This document shows, one piece after another, positions 23,061 to 35,579 of a stretch of DNA of 64,000 nucleotides. Source of the stretch: Sesamum alatum. Lineage: Eukaryota > Streptophyta > Magnoliopsida > Lamiales > Pedaliaceae. The position numbers and the translations under genes are program-made. Position 1 is the first letter of the stretch. Each line of letters opens with the position of its first letter. The stretch covers positions 22,739,636 to 22,803,635 of the forward strand of contig JACGWO010000002.1 of the NCBI GenBank assembly GCA_034509735.1, read 5' to 3'. Below the pieces are notes generated by a model. It was not told the DNA's origin, did not search any database, and saw nothing but the letters and a program-made list of their open reading frames with translations.

Positions 23061-24322
23061 AATCCAATTAGACTGTTGAAGTATTTACAGACCGTTGACC
23101 AATGTACCAAACAAATGAGAAATACCATCTTTGATAATGAAAAACCGTTTTTATTGATGGTAAATTCATATCCCTCCTTATCAAGGACCGGGATGGAAAC
23201 AATGTTTATAATCATGCTAGGTACATAGAAACAGTCGTTCACAACAATCCTAACATGACTACTAATGGCTAACTCTAGTGATCCTACGGCTTCCGCAGCA
23301 ACGGCCTTGCCATCGCCTAGCCTCAGGATCATCTCATCCTTGGTTAGCCTTCTACTTCTTTGCAGTGCCTGCAGATCACTGCAGATGTGAGCACCACACG
23401 CGGTATCCAATACCCATGAAGCAGAATTAGTAATCATATTAACTTCAACCACAAACACACTTGGGTTGGAGAGGAGTTGTGGGCACTCCCTCTTCCAATG
23501 CCCTTTCCCTTGGCAATGTATGCAGACATCATTTGCCTTGGATCGCTGAGAACCACGGGCCTTCCCTTTCCCTTTGCTCGGTCCAACCGGAGCAACAGGG
23601 ACGCCCGGAGCGTGAGCAGGGGCCACAACCGTCTTCCCTTTGCCCTTCTTCCTCTTCCAGCGTCCGGCCCTCTTGCCATTCGCCTTGGAGGTCGAAGCCT
23701 CTCCTATCAATACCGCCGGCGCCGACTTGTGGGTCGTTGGCTCGTATTGGACCAGCATGTTGATCAACTCATGAATAGAATTCTCAAGTCCGTTCTTGTT
23801 GTAGTTTACAACAAACGGGTCATAGGATGGAGGAAGCGACTGGAGGATCACGTCAATGTACGTGTCATTGTTAAGCCAGCTTTAAGGTCCTCGAGTTTCT
23901 CCACTAGGAGGAGCATCTTGAACCCATGACTCTGTACAGACGCTCCTTCAGCGAGCTTGGTGCCAAAGAATGCTTTTGTGGCGGCATATCTAATATGCCT
24001 ATCCGGAACCGCATAAACCTCGTTCATGCGGAGCATTATGGCGGAGACGTTGTCCAGCCTCTCAATACTGCTTCTGGATGTCGTTAGACATCGAAGCCAG
24101 TATGATACTGCGTACTTTCCGGTTGTCCTCATGCCATTTCTCGAACGTCAAACGTTCTTCAGGCGTGGACCCCTCCGGTAAGTCGCTCGGTGGCGGCTCG
24201 TCCAAGACATAGCCTTGGTTCTCGAAACCGAGGACAATCCTCAGGTTTCTCAGCCAGTCCGAGTAGTTCGTTCCGTTGAATTTGTTAGTCTCAAGAATCA
24301 TGGTTAACGGGTTCTTAGACAT
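23061..24322 (-). pseudogene. A1 gag and protease
   Basis: ATG at 24322 with MSKNPLT. The UBN2-type Gag is broken by an extra T near 24066 and a lost G near 23878. The frame from 23851 carries the basic Gag tail, the CCHC knuckle (CIHCQGKGHWKREC, about 23486-23527) and protease. The protease triad reads DTA (Asp codon 23405-23407, Ala codon 23399-23401) in place of DTG, which should remove activity. A missing T in a T-run near 23145 shifts the frame before integrase. Confidence 0.92.
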
Positions 24323-26121
24323 ATCTACATTATTAAAAAATGTAAAGCAGAAATTAGCAGATGATGGTAATATTTATTGTTCAAGTTGAAGACTTGGTCT
24401 TTTAGTGTTTAACCCTCCCACTATTTATACGAAAGTCCGCCACTCTCAAGCGGAGTTTCGGGAAACCATTTCCTAGTGGGCTTGGGATCCACAAGCGTAA
24501 TCTCCATGCCCCGCTTTTACGATTCACATGAAAAAGACCTTGTGGGAGATATCCAATATCATTCTCATCCAATGAGATTCCCAAGATATTTTGCCTCACC
24601 TATTCACATGGTCCCGAGGACTCCAAGCGAACCATGTTACTCAGTGTTGGGCCCGACCCATCAACCAAATCATGCCTCAAACTGTCGCCCCCCACGACTC
24701 GTGAGACAGGAAAACAGCGAGCGCAGTCTTTTTGTTCACAACAATAGTGCAGCTTTCCCCTATTCCAAATGTGCCACGACTCGTGAGACCACACTTGGGT
24801 AGTGGTAGCTTCCTCACCTCATTGCTGTGGATGGAAGGCTCGGACAGACCAAAATACCATTTTGATCCAAGTCCGTTCTGGGCCTAATATTTAATTTGGT
24901 CCAACCAAATGAGAGTTTAAGTGTGACCGAGACCTCATCACATTATTGTGTTTTAGCATGCATAAATATCCAATATTTAAAGCGATAAATAAAAACGCCG
25001 CATGCATAAAACATAGCATACCCCTGTTAGGATGATCACAAGCCCAACCTATGCAACCCACTGAGTCCGCAGTGAGTCTATGGTCTGTCTAGGGTGGTCC
25101 TAAATTATTACAATAGTAATATACCCATTGTCATTCCAATGGGCCTTGTAGTGCTCTTGTTTCACGCCTTGATGCTCCTCCTTGGGGTCTCCGACTCCAA
25201 TTGCTTGTTAAAATTGAAACCTCACCAATCCTATCTACTCTCATTACAACTGAAAGTAATACATCGTAATAAAGAAAACAAGCCTTAACATCATGAGGCT
25301 GAAAATACGGGAAATGATAGTCCCAAAAACAAGAGGCACGCAGGCCCCACCCAACAGAAAATAAATAAACATTCATTCATCCATACACAAGGTCTAGGGC
25401 TTTGTGATCATCCCATGTTGATTCCATCAACTCACATAACATAATTATTCCAAATAATCATGCATAAATAACCAATGGATATTCCAAATACCCAAGTGAT
25501 GTCCAACATCACAAAAGCATAAATATAAAAAATAATATGCATAATTCAAATTTGAAATTTAATGGACATTTTAAACAATGCATCCAATGCATGTATTAAC
25601 CCCAAATTAATTAAGCAAATTTAATTCAAGGAATAATCCAATTATCCCAAAATCAAAAATGCAAAATTAACATATTTTCAGAATATTGTGCAGAAAATAC
25701 AGAAAATCGAATTTTTCCAGAAAAAGTCGAAAAACGGCACAAAACGGCCCAGCCGTTGTGCTGGCCGGCCGGCCGCGCCCACACGGTAGCACGCCCGCGC
25801 GCCCCTGTGCGCGCGCCTGTGCGCAGCGTCCGCGCGCGCTGGCCGAAGCTCAACGCGCGCAGGCGGGCACTGCCTGGCCCGACCAATTTTTTTTTTTTTT
25901 TAAATTGTTTCAGCACAATAACATTAATATTATTCTAAAAATAAGCATGCAATTTTAGATCAAATCTAACAAAATTAAGCATGCCAAAAGTCCATTAAAT
26001 CCAAACAATTGAATCATCATATTATTCATATATTTATGTAATCTAACATGCCAATAAAAGCAATTTAAAAGCAAGTAGATCATGCCAAACACATAGATCT
26101 ATGCCCCTTAGATCGAACCGG
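24323..26121 (-). other. A1 leader with TATA box and GC-rich island
   Basis: Holds the leader TATA box (TATTTATA on the plus strand, 24422-24429), 100 bases before the gag ATG, and the paired CACGACTCGTG palindromes at about 24697 and 24776. It also holds the two adjoining in-frame open stretches separated by TAG (24794-24600, then 24599-24402) and the GC-rich island at 25745-25890 beside a T-run. Confidence 0.7.
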
Positions 26122-26133
26122 GCTCTGATACCA
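26122..26133 (-). other. Primer-binding site of A1
   Basis: GCTCTGATACCA, the complement of TGGTATCAGAGC, two bases inside the 5' LTR edge at 26136. Confidence 0.95.
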
Positions 26134-26135
26134 CT

Positions 26136-28352
26136 TGAAGGACAAGCGGATCCGCCCTGGAGCGCGAGCGGAAGCGAGAAAGGCGAGAGAAGTGGGTAAA
26201 TTTAAATCAAATTCAAAATACGCGAATCCCAAGGCGTGTACCCTTGGGTGCTCAACCGGGCGTTCGATGTAGGATGTGTAAATATTAAAACATATATTTA
26301 AACACATAGGGCATAGATATACAAATGAAATCAATCAAAGCGTAATAAACCGTTACCTTTGATTGTTTAGCGTATGCTCCCGGCTACTAGCGTTGTTCCT
26401 TCTCCGGAATGCTCACGAAATCCAAACGTATGGATTCTCCAAAGGTGATCCACACCACACCGGAAGAAACACACGTTCTTCTTGCTAGAAAAGAACGGGT
26501 TTAGGAAGGAATCAGTTTAAGAGAAGAACACTATGAATTAGTGTTCTCTTAAACTTATTTTGTTCTTCTTCTTGATTCAAAATCAAGTGAAGAACACAAG
26601 TGTAAGAGAGGGAGGGAGCACGAAATTTTGAGAGAGAGGAGAGGATTTTTGTCTTCTCTTTTTCCTAGAAAAAGATGAATAATGAATCACTTATGCTAGG
26701 TGTTGTATATTCTAATATATATACATAATTAATGTGATTATTGGAATGTGTCTAGGTTCATCCAAGGATGTCTAGATTCATTCCAATCAATCACCATCAA
26801 TTCTTCAATCAAGCCTACCAAAATTTACGGTATGATCAAATCATACCAAAAGGGAAGAGCTTGATTGGAGTTGATTTGTCTCTTCCCAAAAGAGACAAGT
26901 CAACATACCACCTAGCATGCAACATGGCTGATTTTGCTTCCTCCAAAGGAGCATGTCGGTTATGTTTAATTAAGGGAAAAAACTCCAACTTCTTCCTATT
27001 CCAAATTAGGAATTATTTCTCCTCTCGGGTATAATTTAACGGACCGGGTTTTATCGTAATCCAATTACGACGAAACCAATATTAAATCCAATTTAATGTC
27101 TACTTAAATTATTCCCGTTGATCTTTTAATCCAATTAAAAGATCCAACGTCTCAACATCTCAACTTTTCATATTTAATCGAAAATCCAATTTACCGATTA
27201 AATGAAAGCCCGATACAATATCGGCCCGTCCATCCAATGGACTTTCCCTTAAGTAATTACTTATTTTATCCTTCGAGATTGACTCCAAGTCGATCTCTCA
27301 ACCTCCTCGGTGATTTGTGCGTGACCTTTTTGGTTCACCCTCAGCTAGACTTGGGCCCGTGTCCCACAAGGGCCCGTTACCATGGGTGGCCGTCTAGCAA
27401 CGGTCCATGGCACTAGAGACTAGGTGAATTGGCGTGAACATTTAGGCGCCGATTCCGTACGGGTACGATCCTTCCGTCTCCCGACCTTAGTCTAGGGTAT
27501 GGAATTAGGCGTCGGTTCCCATCCTTGACTAGGCATCTATGCTTAATACTCAAGACCACATATGCTTCATTGTGTCGACACAGGAAACCATTCCCTGTTC
27601 GACCAACCACTGTGGCCACAGCTTCAAACAGTATGAACGTGTCTCCGAGTGCATAGGAGATACCTCTGTCATATACTGACAGAGGACGGATCCTCTTCTT
27701 GGAATCCACCGTCCTCACTACACATTCTGACCGCACTGGACAAGGCTTATGATAATCATCTTACAGAATGATTACCTCTCGCCAGATCCAAGATACAGCC
27801 GTCCTGTGCACGCGACTGCCATGATCCCTCAAGTCTGAGGATTACTCCCGTACTATCGGAACCGGGGAAAACCAATCATACCGACCAAGCCTCCAAGGCT
27901 TCCATATGATGATCCCCGCGAGTCAGTCCAGTCGGCTTGACCCCAGTCGACCAACCCATCAAGATCGTGTAGGCGTCCCACGCCTGTCGCCGATGAAACA
28001 CGGCACTCATCCAATGAACACGACTCTTGACGCAAGTCTCAATAGGACTCTGGATGCCCTGTCTCGAGGTCCTCGACTTGGAACGTTTCAGACCCAACTC
28101 TTAATCAGTTGGTTTCATGACCACCATCCAATGCGTGGCCCAACTGTAGAGTTGTTATCCATGGTCTGTGGGCTTTGTTGCGATATAAGTTAAACACCAT
28201 TTTAACAAATGTAAGATGAGCGCAACAAAGAAGGTACCATTGGTGACGAACACTCATCTTATTCATCACATAATAATATTACATTCACATCAAGTTGTCG
28301 GATAGGTTACAAATTGCCAAACCTATTGGCTTTCTGGTCACCTATTCCAACA
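26136..28352 (-). repeat. 5' LTR of A1 (2217 bp)
   Basis: Plus-strand reading TGAAGGACAAGCGG to CTATTCCAACA, followed by the duplication GTCCA. It is slightly shorter than its partner at 18567-20794. It holds the 107-codon LTR frame (27413-27736) and the hairpin blocks. Confidence 0.95.
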
Positions 28353-29822
28353 GTCCATACTAAACATCACAGGGGTCCTACCCTTTTGTTCAGTTACTGT
28401 GGCCACAGATTTATCATGGACGAGTGTCGGAGTAAAGTGAGATATCACTGTCAGCCTTCTGACAGGAGATGGATCCTCTTGCAGGATCTACTATCAAATT
28501 ACACATCTTGACTGCACTAGATAGGGCTTATGACTACCGAGTGACTATGACATGGCACGCTCTCGCCATACCTCAGATACAGGCACGGTGTGCAGGTGAA
28601 CTCAATAATCCCTCAAGTCCAAGGATCAACTTGTACTGTTGGAACCGGGAACACAGGACATACCTGACTGACCCTACTCAAGGTCTTCCATATGACGGTT
28701 CCCGCGAGTCACCTCAGTCGGCAGCCACCTAGCTGGCTGACCAACTAACACTACATGGACGAGCCTCGTCGCTTGTCGATGAAATACGACTGCAGATGCT
28801 TTGTGCAAGTGTCAAATGGATTCTCGTTGCCCTATCTCAAGATTCCTTGACCTGGAGAATTTAAGACCGATCCGACGAAACTGATTTTATGAACCTACCA
28901 TCAAACGCGTAGTTCCAGTTTCCCAGAATGAGATTTCAGTCTGTGGACTTTGCTTGTGCAGTGAACAGTTATAATTATTAGAATAGGTGACCATGTAGCC
29001 AATCTTGGCAGGCAAAATGAAATCTATGTCTAGACAATTTCAGGGATTTGATAAATTATTAATGAATAAGAAGTGATATTCATTTTGGCATTACTTTGTT
29101 TGTGTTCACTTTATTTGCTTTATACTTATCTGTTCACTACGCAAACAAAGCCCACGGACTGAAAACGTATTTCGGGGACTGGGACTACGCTTGGAGGTAG
29201 GTCCATAAAATCAGTCCTGCCGAATCAGTCCGGAAATCTCCAAGTCAAGGAATCTCGAAAATGGGTACCAAGATTACCCTGAGACTTGCACTAAGCATCT
29301 GCTGTCGTATTTCATCGATGGGTAACGAAGGTCATCTAAGCAATATTTTTGGGTTAGCCTGCTGGGGAGCAGCTGACTGAGGTGACTCGTGGGAACCGTC
29401 TTACGGAGGACCTTGAGTAGCGTCGGCTAGGTATAACGTGTGTTCCCGGTTCCAATAGTACAGGTTAAGTCCTCTGACTTGAGGAACTGCTGAGTTTACC
29501 TGTACATCAAGGTTGTATATTAGATATGGTGAGAGATTGCCAAAGAAACACTTAAGCAGTCATAAGCCATGTCTAGTGCAACTCCGGTATACAGAGTGAC
29601 AGTAGTTTCCAAGAAAGGATCTGTCTCCTGTCAAAAGGCATTGACAGTTGAGTCTCACAAATGCTCTGTGTCTTGTCCCTAAAATCTGTGGCCACAGTAA
29701 CTGAATAGAAGGGAAAATTTCCCTTGCGGCGTTTAGTAAAGGACAGACCGACACTTAGGTCCAAAATGGGTACCTGCATTTTCCGTGCCCTAGACCCTAA
29801 GTAGTGAGACCGTAGACGGAAG

Positions 29823-32176
29823 TGAAGGTCAAGCGGATCCGCCCGGGAGCGCGAGCGGAAGCGAGAAAGCAAGAAATTGTGCATAAATTTAAATCAAATT
29901 CAAAATACGCGAATCCCAAGGGGTGTACCCTTGGGTGCTCAACCGGACGTTCGATGAAGGATGTGTAAATATTAAACATATATTTAAGCACATAGGGCAT
30001 AGATATATAAATGAAACTAATCAAAGCGTAATAAACCATTACCTTTGATTGTTTAGCGTATGCTCCCGGCTACTTGCGTTGTTCCTTCTCCGGAATGCTC
30101 ACGAAATCCAAACGTATGGATTCTCCAAAGGTGATCCACACCACACCGGAAGAAACACACGTTCTTCTTGCTAGAAAAAGAACGGGTTTAGAAGGAATCG
30201 GTTTAAGAGAAGAACACTATGAATTAGTGTTCTCTTAAACTTACTTTGTTCTTCTTCTTGATTCAAAATCAAGTGAAGAACACAAGTGTGGGAGAGGGAG
30301 AGAGCACGAAATTTGAGAGAGAGGAGATGATTTTTGTCTTCTCTTTTTCCTAGAAAAAGATGAATAATGAATCACTTATGCTTGGTGTTGTATATTCTCG
30401 TATATATACATAATTAATGTGATTATTGGAATGTGTCTAGGTTCATCCAAGGATGTGATTGTCTTCTCTTTTTCCTAGAAAAAGATGAATAATGAATCAC
30501 TTATGCTTGGTGTTGTATATTCTCATATATATACATAATTAATGTGATTATTGGAATGTGTCTAGGTTCATCCAAGGATGTCTAGATTCATTCCAATCAA
30601 TCACCATCAATTCTTCAATCAAGCCTACCAAAATTTATGGTATGATCAAATCATACCAAAAGGGAAGAGCTTGATTGGAGTTGATTTGTCTCTTTCCAAA
30701 AGAGATAAGTTAATATACCACCTAGCATGAAACATGGCTGATTTTGCTTCCTCCAAGGTAGCATGTCGGCCATGTTTAATTAAGGGAAGAAGTCCAACTT
30801 CTTCCTATTCCAAAATAGGAATTATTTCTCCTCCTGGGTATAATTTAACGGACCGGGTTTTATCGTAATCCAATTACGAAGAATCCAACATTAAATCCAA
30901 TTTAATGTCCATTTAAATTATTCCCGTTGATCTTTTAATCCAATTAAAAGATCCAACGTCTCAACGTCTCAACTTTCCATATTTAATCGAAAATCCAATT
31001 TACCGATTAAACAAAAGCCCGATACAATATCGGCCCGTCCATCCAATGGACTTTCCCTTAAGTAATCCAATTACTTATTTTTATCCTTCGAGATTGACTC
31101 CAAGTCGATCTCTCAACCTCCTCGGTGATTTGTGTGTGACCCTTTAGGTTCACCCTCAGCTAGACTTGGGCCCGTGTCCCACAAAGGCCCGTTACCATGG
31201 GTGGCCGTCTAGCAACAGTCCATGGCACTAGAGACTAGGTGAATTGGCGTGAACATTTAGGCGCCGATTCCGTACGGGTACGATCCTTCCGTCTACCGTC
31301 TCCCGGCCTTAGTCTAGGGTATGGAATTGGGCGTCGGTTCCCATCCTTTACTAGGCATCTATGCTTAATACTCGAGACCACGTATGCTTCATTGCGTTGA
31401 CACAGGAAACCATTCCCTGTTCGACCAACCACTGTGGCCACAGCTTCAAACAGCATGAACGTGTCTCCGAGTGCATAGGAGATACCTCTGTCACATACTG
31501 TCAGGGGACGGATCCTCTCCTTGGAATCCATCGTCCTCGCTACACATTCCGACTGCACTGGACAAGGCTTATAATGATCATCTTACAGAATGATCACCTC
31601 TCGCCAGATCCAAGATACAACCGTCCTGTGCACGTGACTGCCATGATTCCTCAAGTCTGAGGATTACTCCCGTACTATCGGAACCGGGGAAATCCAATCA
31701 TACCGACCAAGCCTCCAAGGCTTCCATATGATGATCCCTGCGAGTCAGTCCAGTCGGCTCGACCCCAGTCGACCAACCCATCAAGATCGTGTAGGCGTCC
31801 CACGCCTGTCGCCGATGAAACACGGCACTCATCCATTGAACACGACTCTTGACGCAAGTCTCAATAGGACTCTCGATGCCCTGTTTCGAGGTCCTCGACT
31901 TGGAATGTTTCAGACCCAACTCTTAATCAGTTGGTTTCATGACCACCATCCAATGCGTGGCCTAACTGCACGAGTTGTTATCCATGGTCTGTGGGCTTTG
32001 TTGCGATATAAGTTAAACACCATTTTAACAAATGTAAGATGAGCACAACAAAGAAGGTACCATTGGTGACGAATACTCATCTTATTCATCATATAATAAT
32101 ATTACATTTACATCAAGTTGTCAGATAGGTTTACAAATCGCCAAACCTATTGGCTTTCTGGTCACCTATTCTAACA
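29823..32176 (-). mobile_element. Solo LTR A with internal duplication (2354 bp, TSD GGAAG)
   Basis: Starts TGAAGGTCAAG and ends CTATTCTAACA, with GGAAG at 29818-29822 and 32177-32181. It is about 125 bases longer than other A LTRs because 30335-30459 is repeated at 30460-30584. The 107-codon LTR frame is at 31235-31558. Confidence 0.96.
30335..30584 (-). repeat. Tandem duplication of the LTR A core promoter
   Basis: Two adjacent copies of about 125 bases, each starting TGTCTTCTCTTTTTCC and containing the TATA-like TATATATAC. They differ at very few positions. No other LTR A in the window has the duplication. Confidence 0.9.
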
Positions 32177-32629
32177 GGAAGGACAAGTGTACTGTTAGAG
32201 CCTAAATGTTCATCCCCGTGATTTCACCTAGTCTCTAGTGCCATGGACCGTTGCTAGATGGCCACCCATGGTAACGGGTGGATTCTAGGAATCCGACCAA
32301 GTCTAGCTGAAAGGTGAACCTAAAGAGTCACACACAATCCGCACACATTAAGTATTTAATTTAGAATTAAATATTTGGAGAAATGGAATGATTAAATTGG
32401 ATTTAATCGGGTCCTTAATTTTCTTGGAAGAAATTAATTCCTTTTATTAGATAAAAGGGATTTATCTAATAAATTAGATTTATTAGAAAATTAATTTATG
32501 GGCTTAGAATAAATATTTATATTTATTATATTTATTTATTGCACTTGGAATATTTAAATAAGTTTTATTATTCCATTAAATTAAATTAATGGTCGAGATT
32601 AAAAGGAGAGATGGATGGCTAGGATTAAT

Positions 32630-32742
32630 TTGACTAGGTCAAATTACTACTTTGACTAGGACTTTGACTAGGTCAAAATCCTAGTCAAATTAGTCTTCTA
32701 GAGTTGGAGTTTGAAGAGGATTAAACTCCTCCTCTATATATA
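32630..32742 (+). promoter_or_regulatory. LTR B promoter: six W-boxes plus TATA
   Basis: Six TTGACY cores, counting both strands, lie in 59 bases: 32630, 32638, 32652, 32664, 32672 and 32684. The TATATATAG box follows at 32735. TTGACY is the binding core of plant WRKY factors. The placement 50-105 bases upstream of the TATA box fits a stress-responsive LTR promoter, which remains inference. Confidence 0.6.
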
Positions 32743-33276
32743 GTCCTAGCCCTCACCATAAGAGAGATGATGAAACTCCAACACACACGCAACACACACT
32801 CTCTCTCGTGTCCTCTCCCTCTCCTCTCGTCCGCCACTCTCTCTCTCTCTCTTTCCAAGTAATAACGTCTGATTGATCCATCCTCTCCAAATAATATATA
32901 CTTGTTCGTTCGCTAGCACGACATACAAGATAGTGGGCGGATTGCGTGTCACAATTTGGAGGATCTCACATACGAGATTTTGGAGCAAATCGGGGAACAA
33001 CGCGAGTACCGGTTAGAAGACAAAAACGACAAATCGGTAGGTCTCTTTTATGTTTTCGTCTCCTTTTTCTTTTCAAATCCTATGGCCTCCATGATTGCTT
33101 GTGTGTCTTTAATTCATGAGATACACCAAACACCCAGGAACTTCAAGGGCACACCCTTGAACGTGTTTTTATTTTCCGTATAAAACATGTTTAAGTTCTG
33201 TGCTTTAAATTTATACCGCGCTTCCGCATTCGCGCTATTTCCCGGGACGATCCACACGCCTATCCCAGGCTTTCAG

Positions 33277-33288
33277 TGGTATCAGAGC
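33277..33288 (+). other. Primer-binding site of B2
   Basis: TGGTATCAGAGC one base after the LTR end, matching initiator-Met tRNA. Confidence 0.95.
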
Positions 33289-34283
33289 CCGGTTTAGTGT
33301 ATAGGCCTAGGGTTTTATGTGCATTTTAAGCATGAAAACGTGTTTTTGGCATGTTTTAATTATTTCTTGATATTTTTATCATTAAAGCATGTCGTTTTTC
33401 TTGCTTTCAATTCGTATATTTTTTGGTATGTTGGGATTTTGCTGTTTTTCTTGGGAAACGGGGGCAAGAATCAAACAAAACGGAGAAACACAGCATGCGG
33501 CCAGCCAGTGGCTGACCGCGCGCGGCCGTGCGCCCAGCCGAGGCGGACGCGCGCAGGCAGGGGAGCTGATTATTGTGGATGAATGGTTTTTTATTTATCA
33601 TATAACTGCCATGGGATGCTATTTATTTATTTATGCATTGTGGATGAATGTGTTAATATTTATCTATGAGATCTCGGTCATTTACTACTCTCACATTGGT
33701 TGGACCAATCTCAAAATATTAGACCCTAGACAAAGTGGACATGGACTCTAGGAGTTTGTCCATGCCTTCTAGTCCATGGCATAGTGAGGAAGCTGATTTA
33801 GGTCGATAGCGTGGTCTCACGAGTCGTAGCACGACTATTGAACTTAAAACAAACTGCACTATGTCATGAACGAAAAGTAGACCATTGTTACCTATCTCGC
33901 GAGTCGTGGAGGTAGCAGCCGGTCTATGGCTCGGTTGATTGGGTCGGGTCTAACGCCCGATTAGCATGATTCGCTTGGAGTCCTCGGGATCATGTGAAAG
34001 GGTGAGGCAATAATCTTGGGAATCTTGTGGAACGAGAATGGTATGGTATACCTCCCACAGGATTTTTCCCATGCGAATCGTAAAAGCGGAGTATGGGAAA
34101 ATTCGTTGTGGATCCCAAGACCACTAGGAAAGGGTTTGCCGAAAACAACATTTGAGAGTATTGCGTTTTCGTATAAATAGTGGGAGCATTAAATGACTAA
34201 AGACCAAGCATTTAATTATTTATCAAACCTCCGTCTTTTAAATTCTGTTGATCGCGCACTCTGTTTTTAAATGTAGATTTAAA
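33289..34283 (+). other. B2 leader
   Basis: A short leader. The GC-rich island is reduced to about 80 bases (33478-33560). The palindrome pair is at 33818-33828 and 33898-33908, each with one change, and the TATA box TATAAATA is at 34172-34179, 105 bases before the gag ATG at 34284. Confidence 0.7.
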
Positions 34284-35579
34284 ATGTCTAAGAACCCTTT
34301 ATCAACCATACTTGAGACCAACAAATTCAGTGGAACCAATTACAATAACTGGTTGCACAATCTCAGGATAGTCCTGTATTACGAGAACCAAGGCTACGTC
34401 ATGGACGAGCCTCTCCCTAGGACCTTACCGGAAGGATCCACGCCAGAAGAACGTGAGACGTTCGAGACTTGGCATAAGGATAACCGGAAGGTCCGTAGCG
34501 TCATACTTGCTTCAATGACGAATGAGATTCAGAAGCAATATGAAAGGCTAGATGATGTCCTTTCCATTATGGCTCGCCTTAAGGATTGCTATGCAGTCCC
34601 GGACCGGCATACTAGGTATGTCGCGACTAAGGCGTTCTTTGGAACCAAAATGACAGAAGAATCCTCTGTACAAGAGCACGGGGTTAAAATGCTTACCCTG
34701 GTGGAAAAGCTCGAGGACCTAAAGGCAGGCCTCGATAATGAGACGTACATAGATGTGATTCTTCAGTCTCTCCCACCCTCCTTCGACCAATTTATTGTCA
34801 ACTACAACATGAACGCACTTGAGAAGGGCATTCATGAGTTGATCAATATGTTGGTGTAATACGAGGCAACGACCAAAAAGTCCACACCTTCGGTATTGTT
34901 TGGAGGTGCTTCAACTTCCAAGACGAAAGGCAAGGGTGCCGGACGTTGAAAAAGGAAGAAAGGGAAGGGAAAAGCCGTCAAAGCATGCACGAACACTAAG
35001 AGTGTTCCCATTGCCAAAGAGGGGAAAGGCAAAGGAAAGGGAAAGGTTGTCTCCAAGCAACAATCGAGGGCATATGACATATGTATCGATTGCTGTGAGA
35101 AAGGGCATTGCAAGAGGGAGTGCCCCAAACTCCTCTTGAACCAAGGTATATTTGTGATTGAGGTTAATATGGTCACTAATTCTGCCTCTTAAGTATTAGA
35201 TACCGGCTGTGGAGCTCATATTTGCAATGATTTGCAGGTGCTAAAAAGAAGCAGAAAATTGGGTAGCGGGGACTATGATCCTGAAGCTTGGGAATGGCAT
35301 CATCTCGGCAGAAGCAGTAGGATCCGCCACTCTAGTAGTTAGTGATCGTATTAGTATAGAATTAAAGCAAGTTTATTATGTACCTAGTATGATTAAAAAA
35401 CATCATTTCCATTCCATTGTTAGACAATAGTGGTTATGAGTTTATGATCAATAAAAATTGTTTTTATTTGATGAGGTGTGGCATTGCTCATCTACTTGAT
35501 ACACTTAATAATGGGCTCTATATCTTACAACAAACGAACTTCGTTCTTAACGCTCAACACAAACGTAAAATAGATAATA
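34284..35579 (+). pseudogene. B2 gag and protease
   Basis: MSKNPLS start at 34284. The same frame is open upstream to an ATG at 34248, but all other copies start at MSKNPL. It is open to a TAA at 34857-34859, where a Gln codon mutated. Gag then continues with further stops. The CCHC knuckle is present as CIDCCEKGHCKREC (near 35085-35125) and the protease triad as VLDTGCGAHIC (near 35193-35230), with a stop just before it. UBN2 Gag and aspartic protease are relics. Confidence 0.88.

Larger units (their letters stand above)
18567..28352 (-). mobile_element. A1: two-LTR family A copia element (TSD GTCCA)
   Basis: On the minus strand: 5' LTR (26136-28352), primer-binding site (26122-26133), leader, gag, protease, integrase, shortened RT, RNase H, polypurine tract (20795-20806), 3' LTR (18567-20794). 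GTCCA flanks both ends (18562-18566 and 28353-28357). The LTRs differ at only a few positions in the first 140 bases, so insertion is fairly recent, though stops and frameshifts have accumulated. About 340 bases of RT are deleted. It has the most complete domain order in the window. Confidence 0.96.
28976..33275 (+). repeat. 5' LTR of B2, interrupted by a solo LTR A
   Basis: LTR B sequence at 28976-29822 and 32177-33275, about 1.95 kb when joined. It holds a W-box cluster at 32630-32688, a TATATATAG box at 32735-32742, CT and CA repeats, and the hairpin TTCAAGGG / CCCTTGAA at 33142-33161. It ends at CTTTCA. Confidence 0.93.

Noticed and set aside
26122..26133. tRNA gene suggested by the tRNA-like match
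   Set aside because: Only the 12-base primer-binding complement is present, with no cloverleaf around it.
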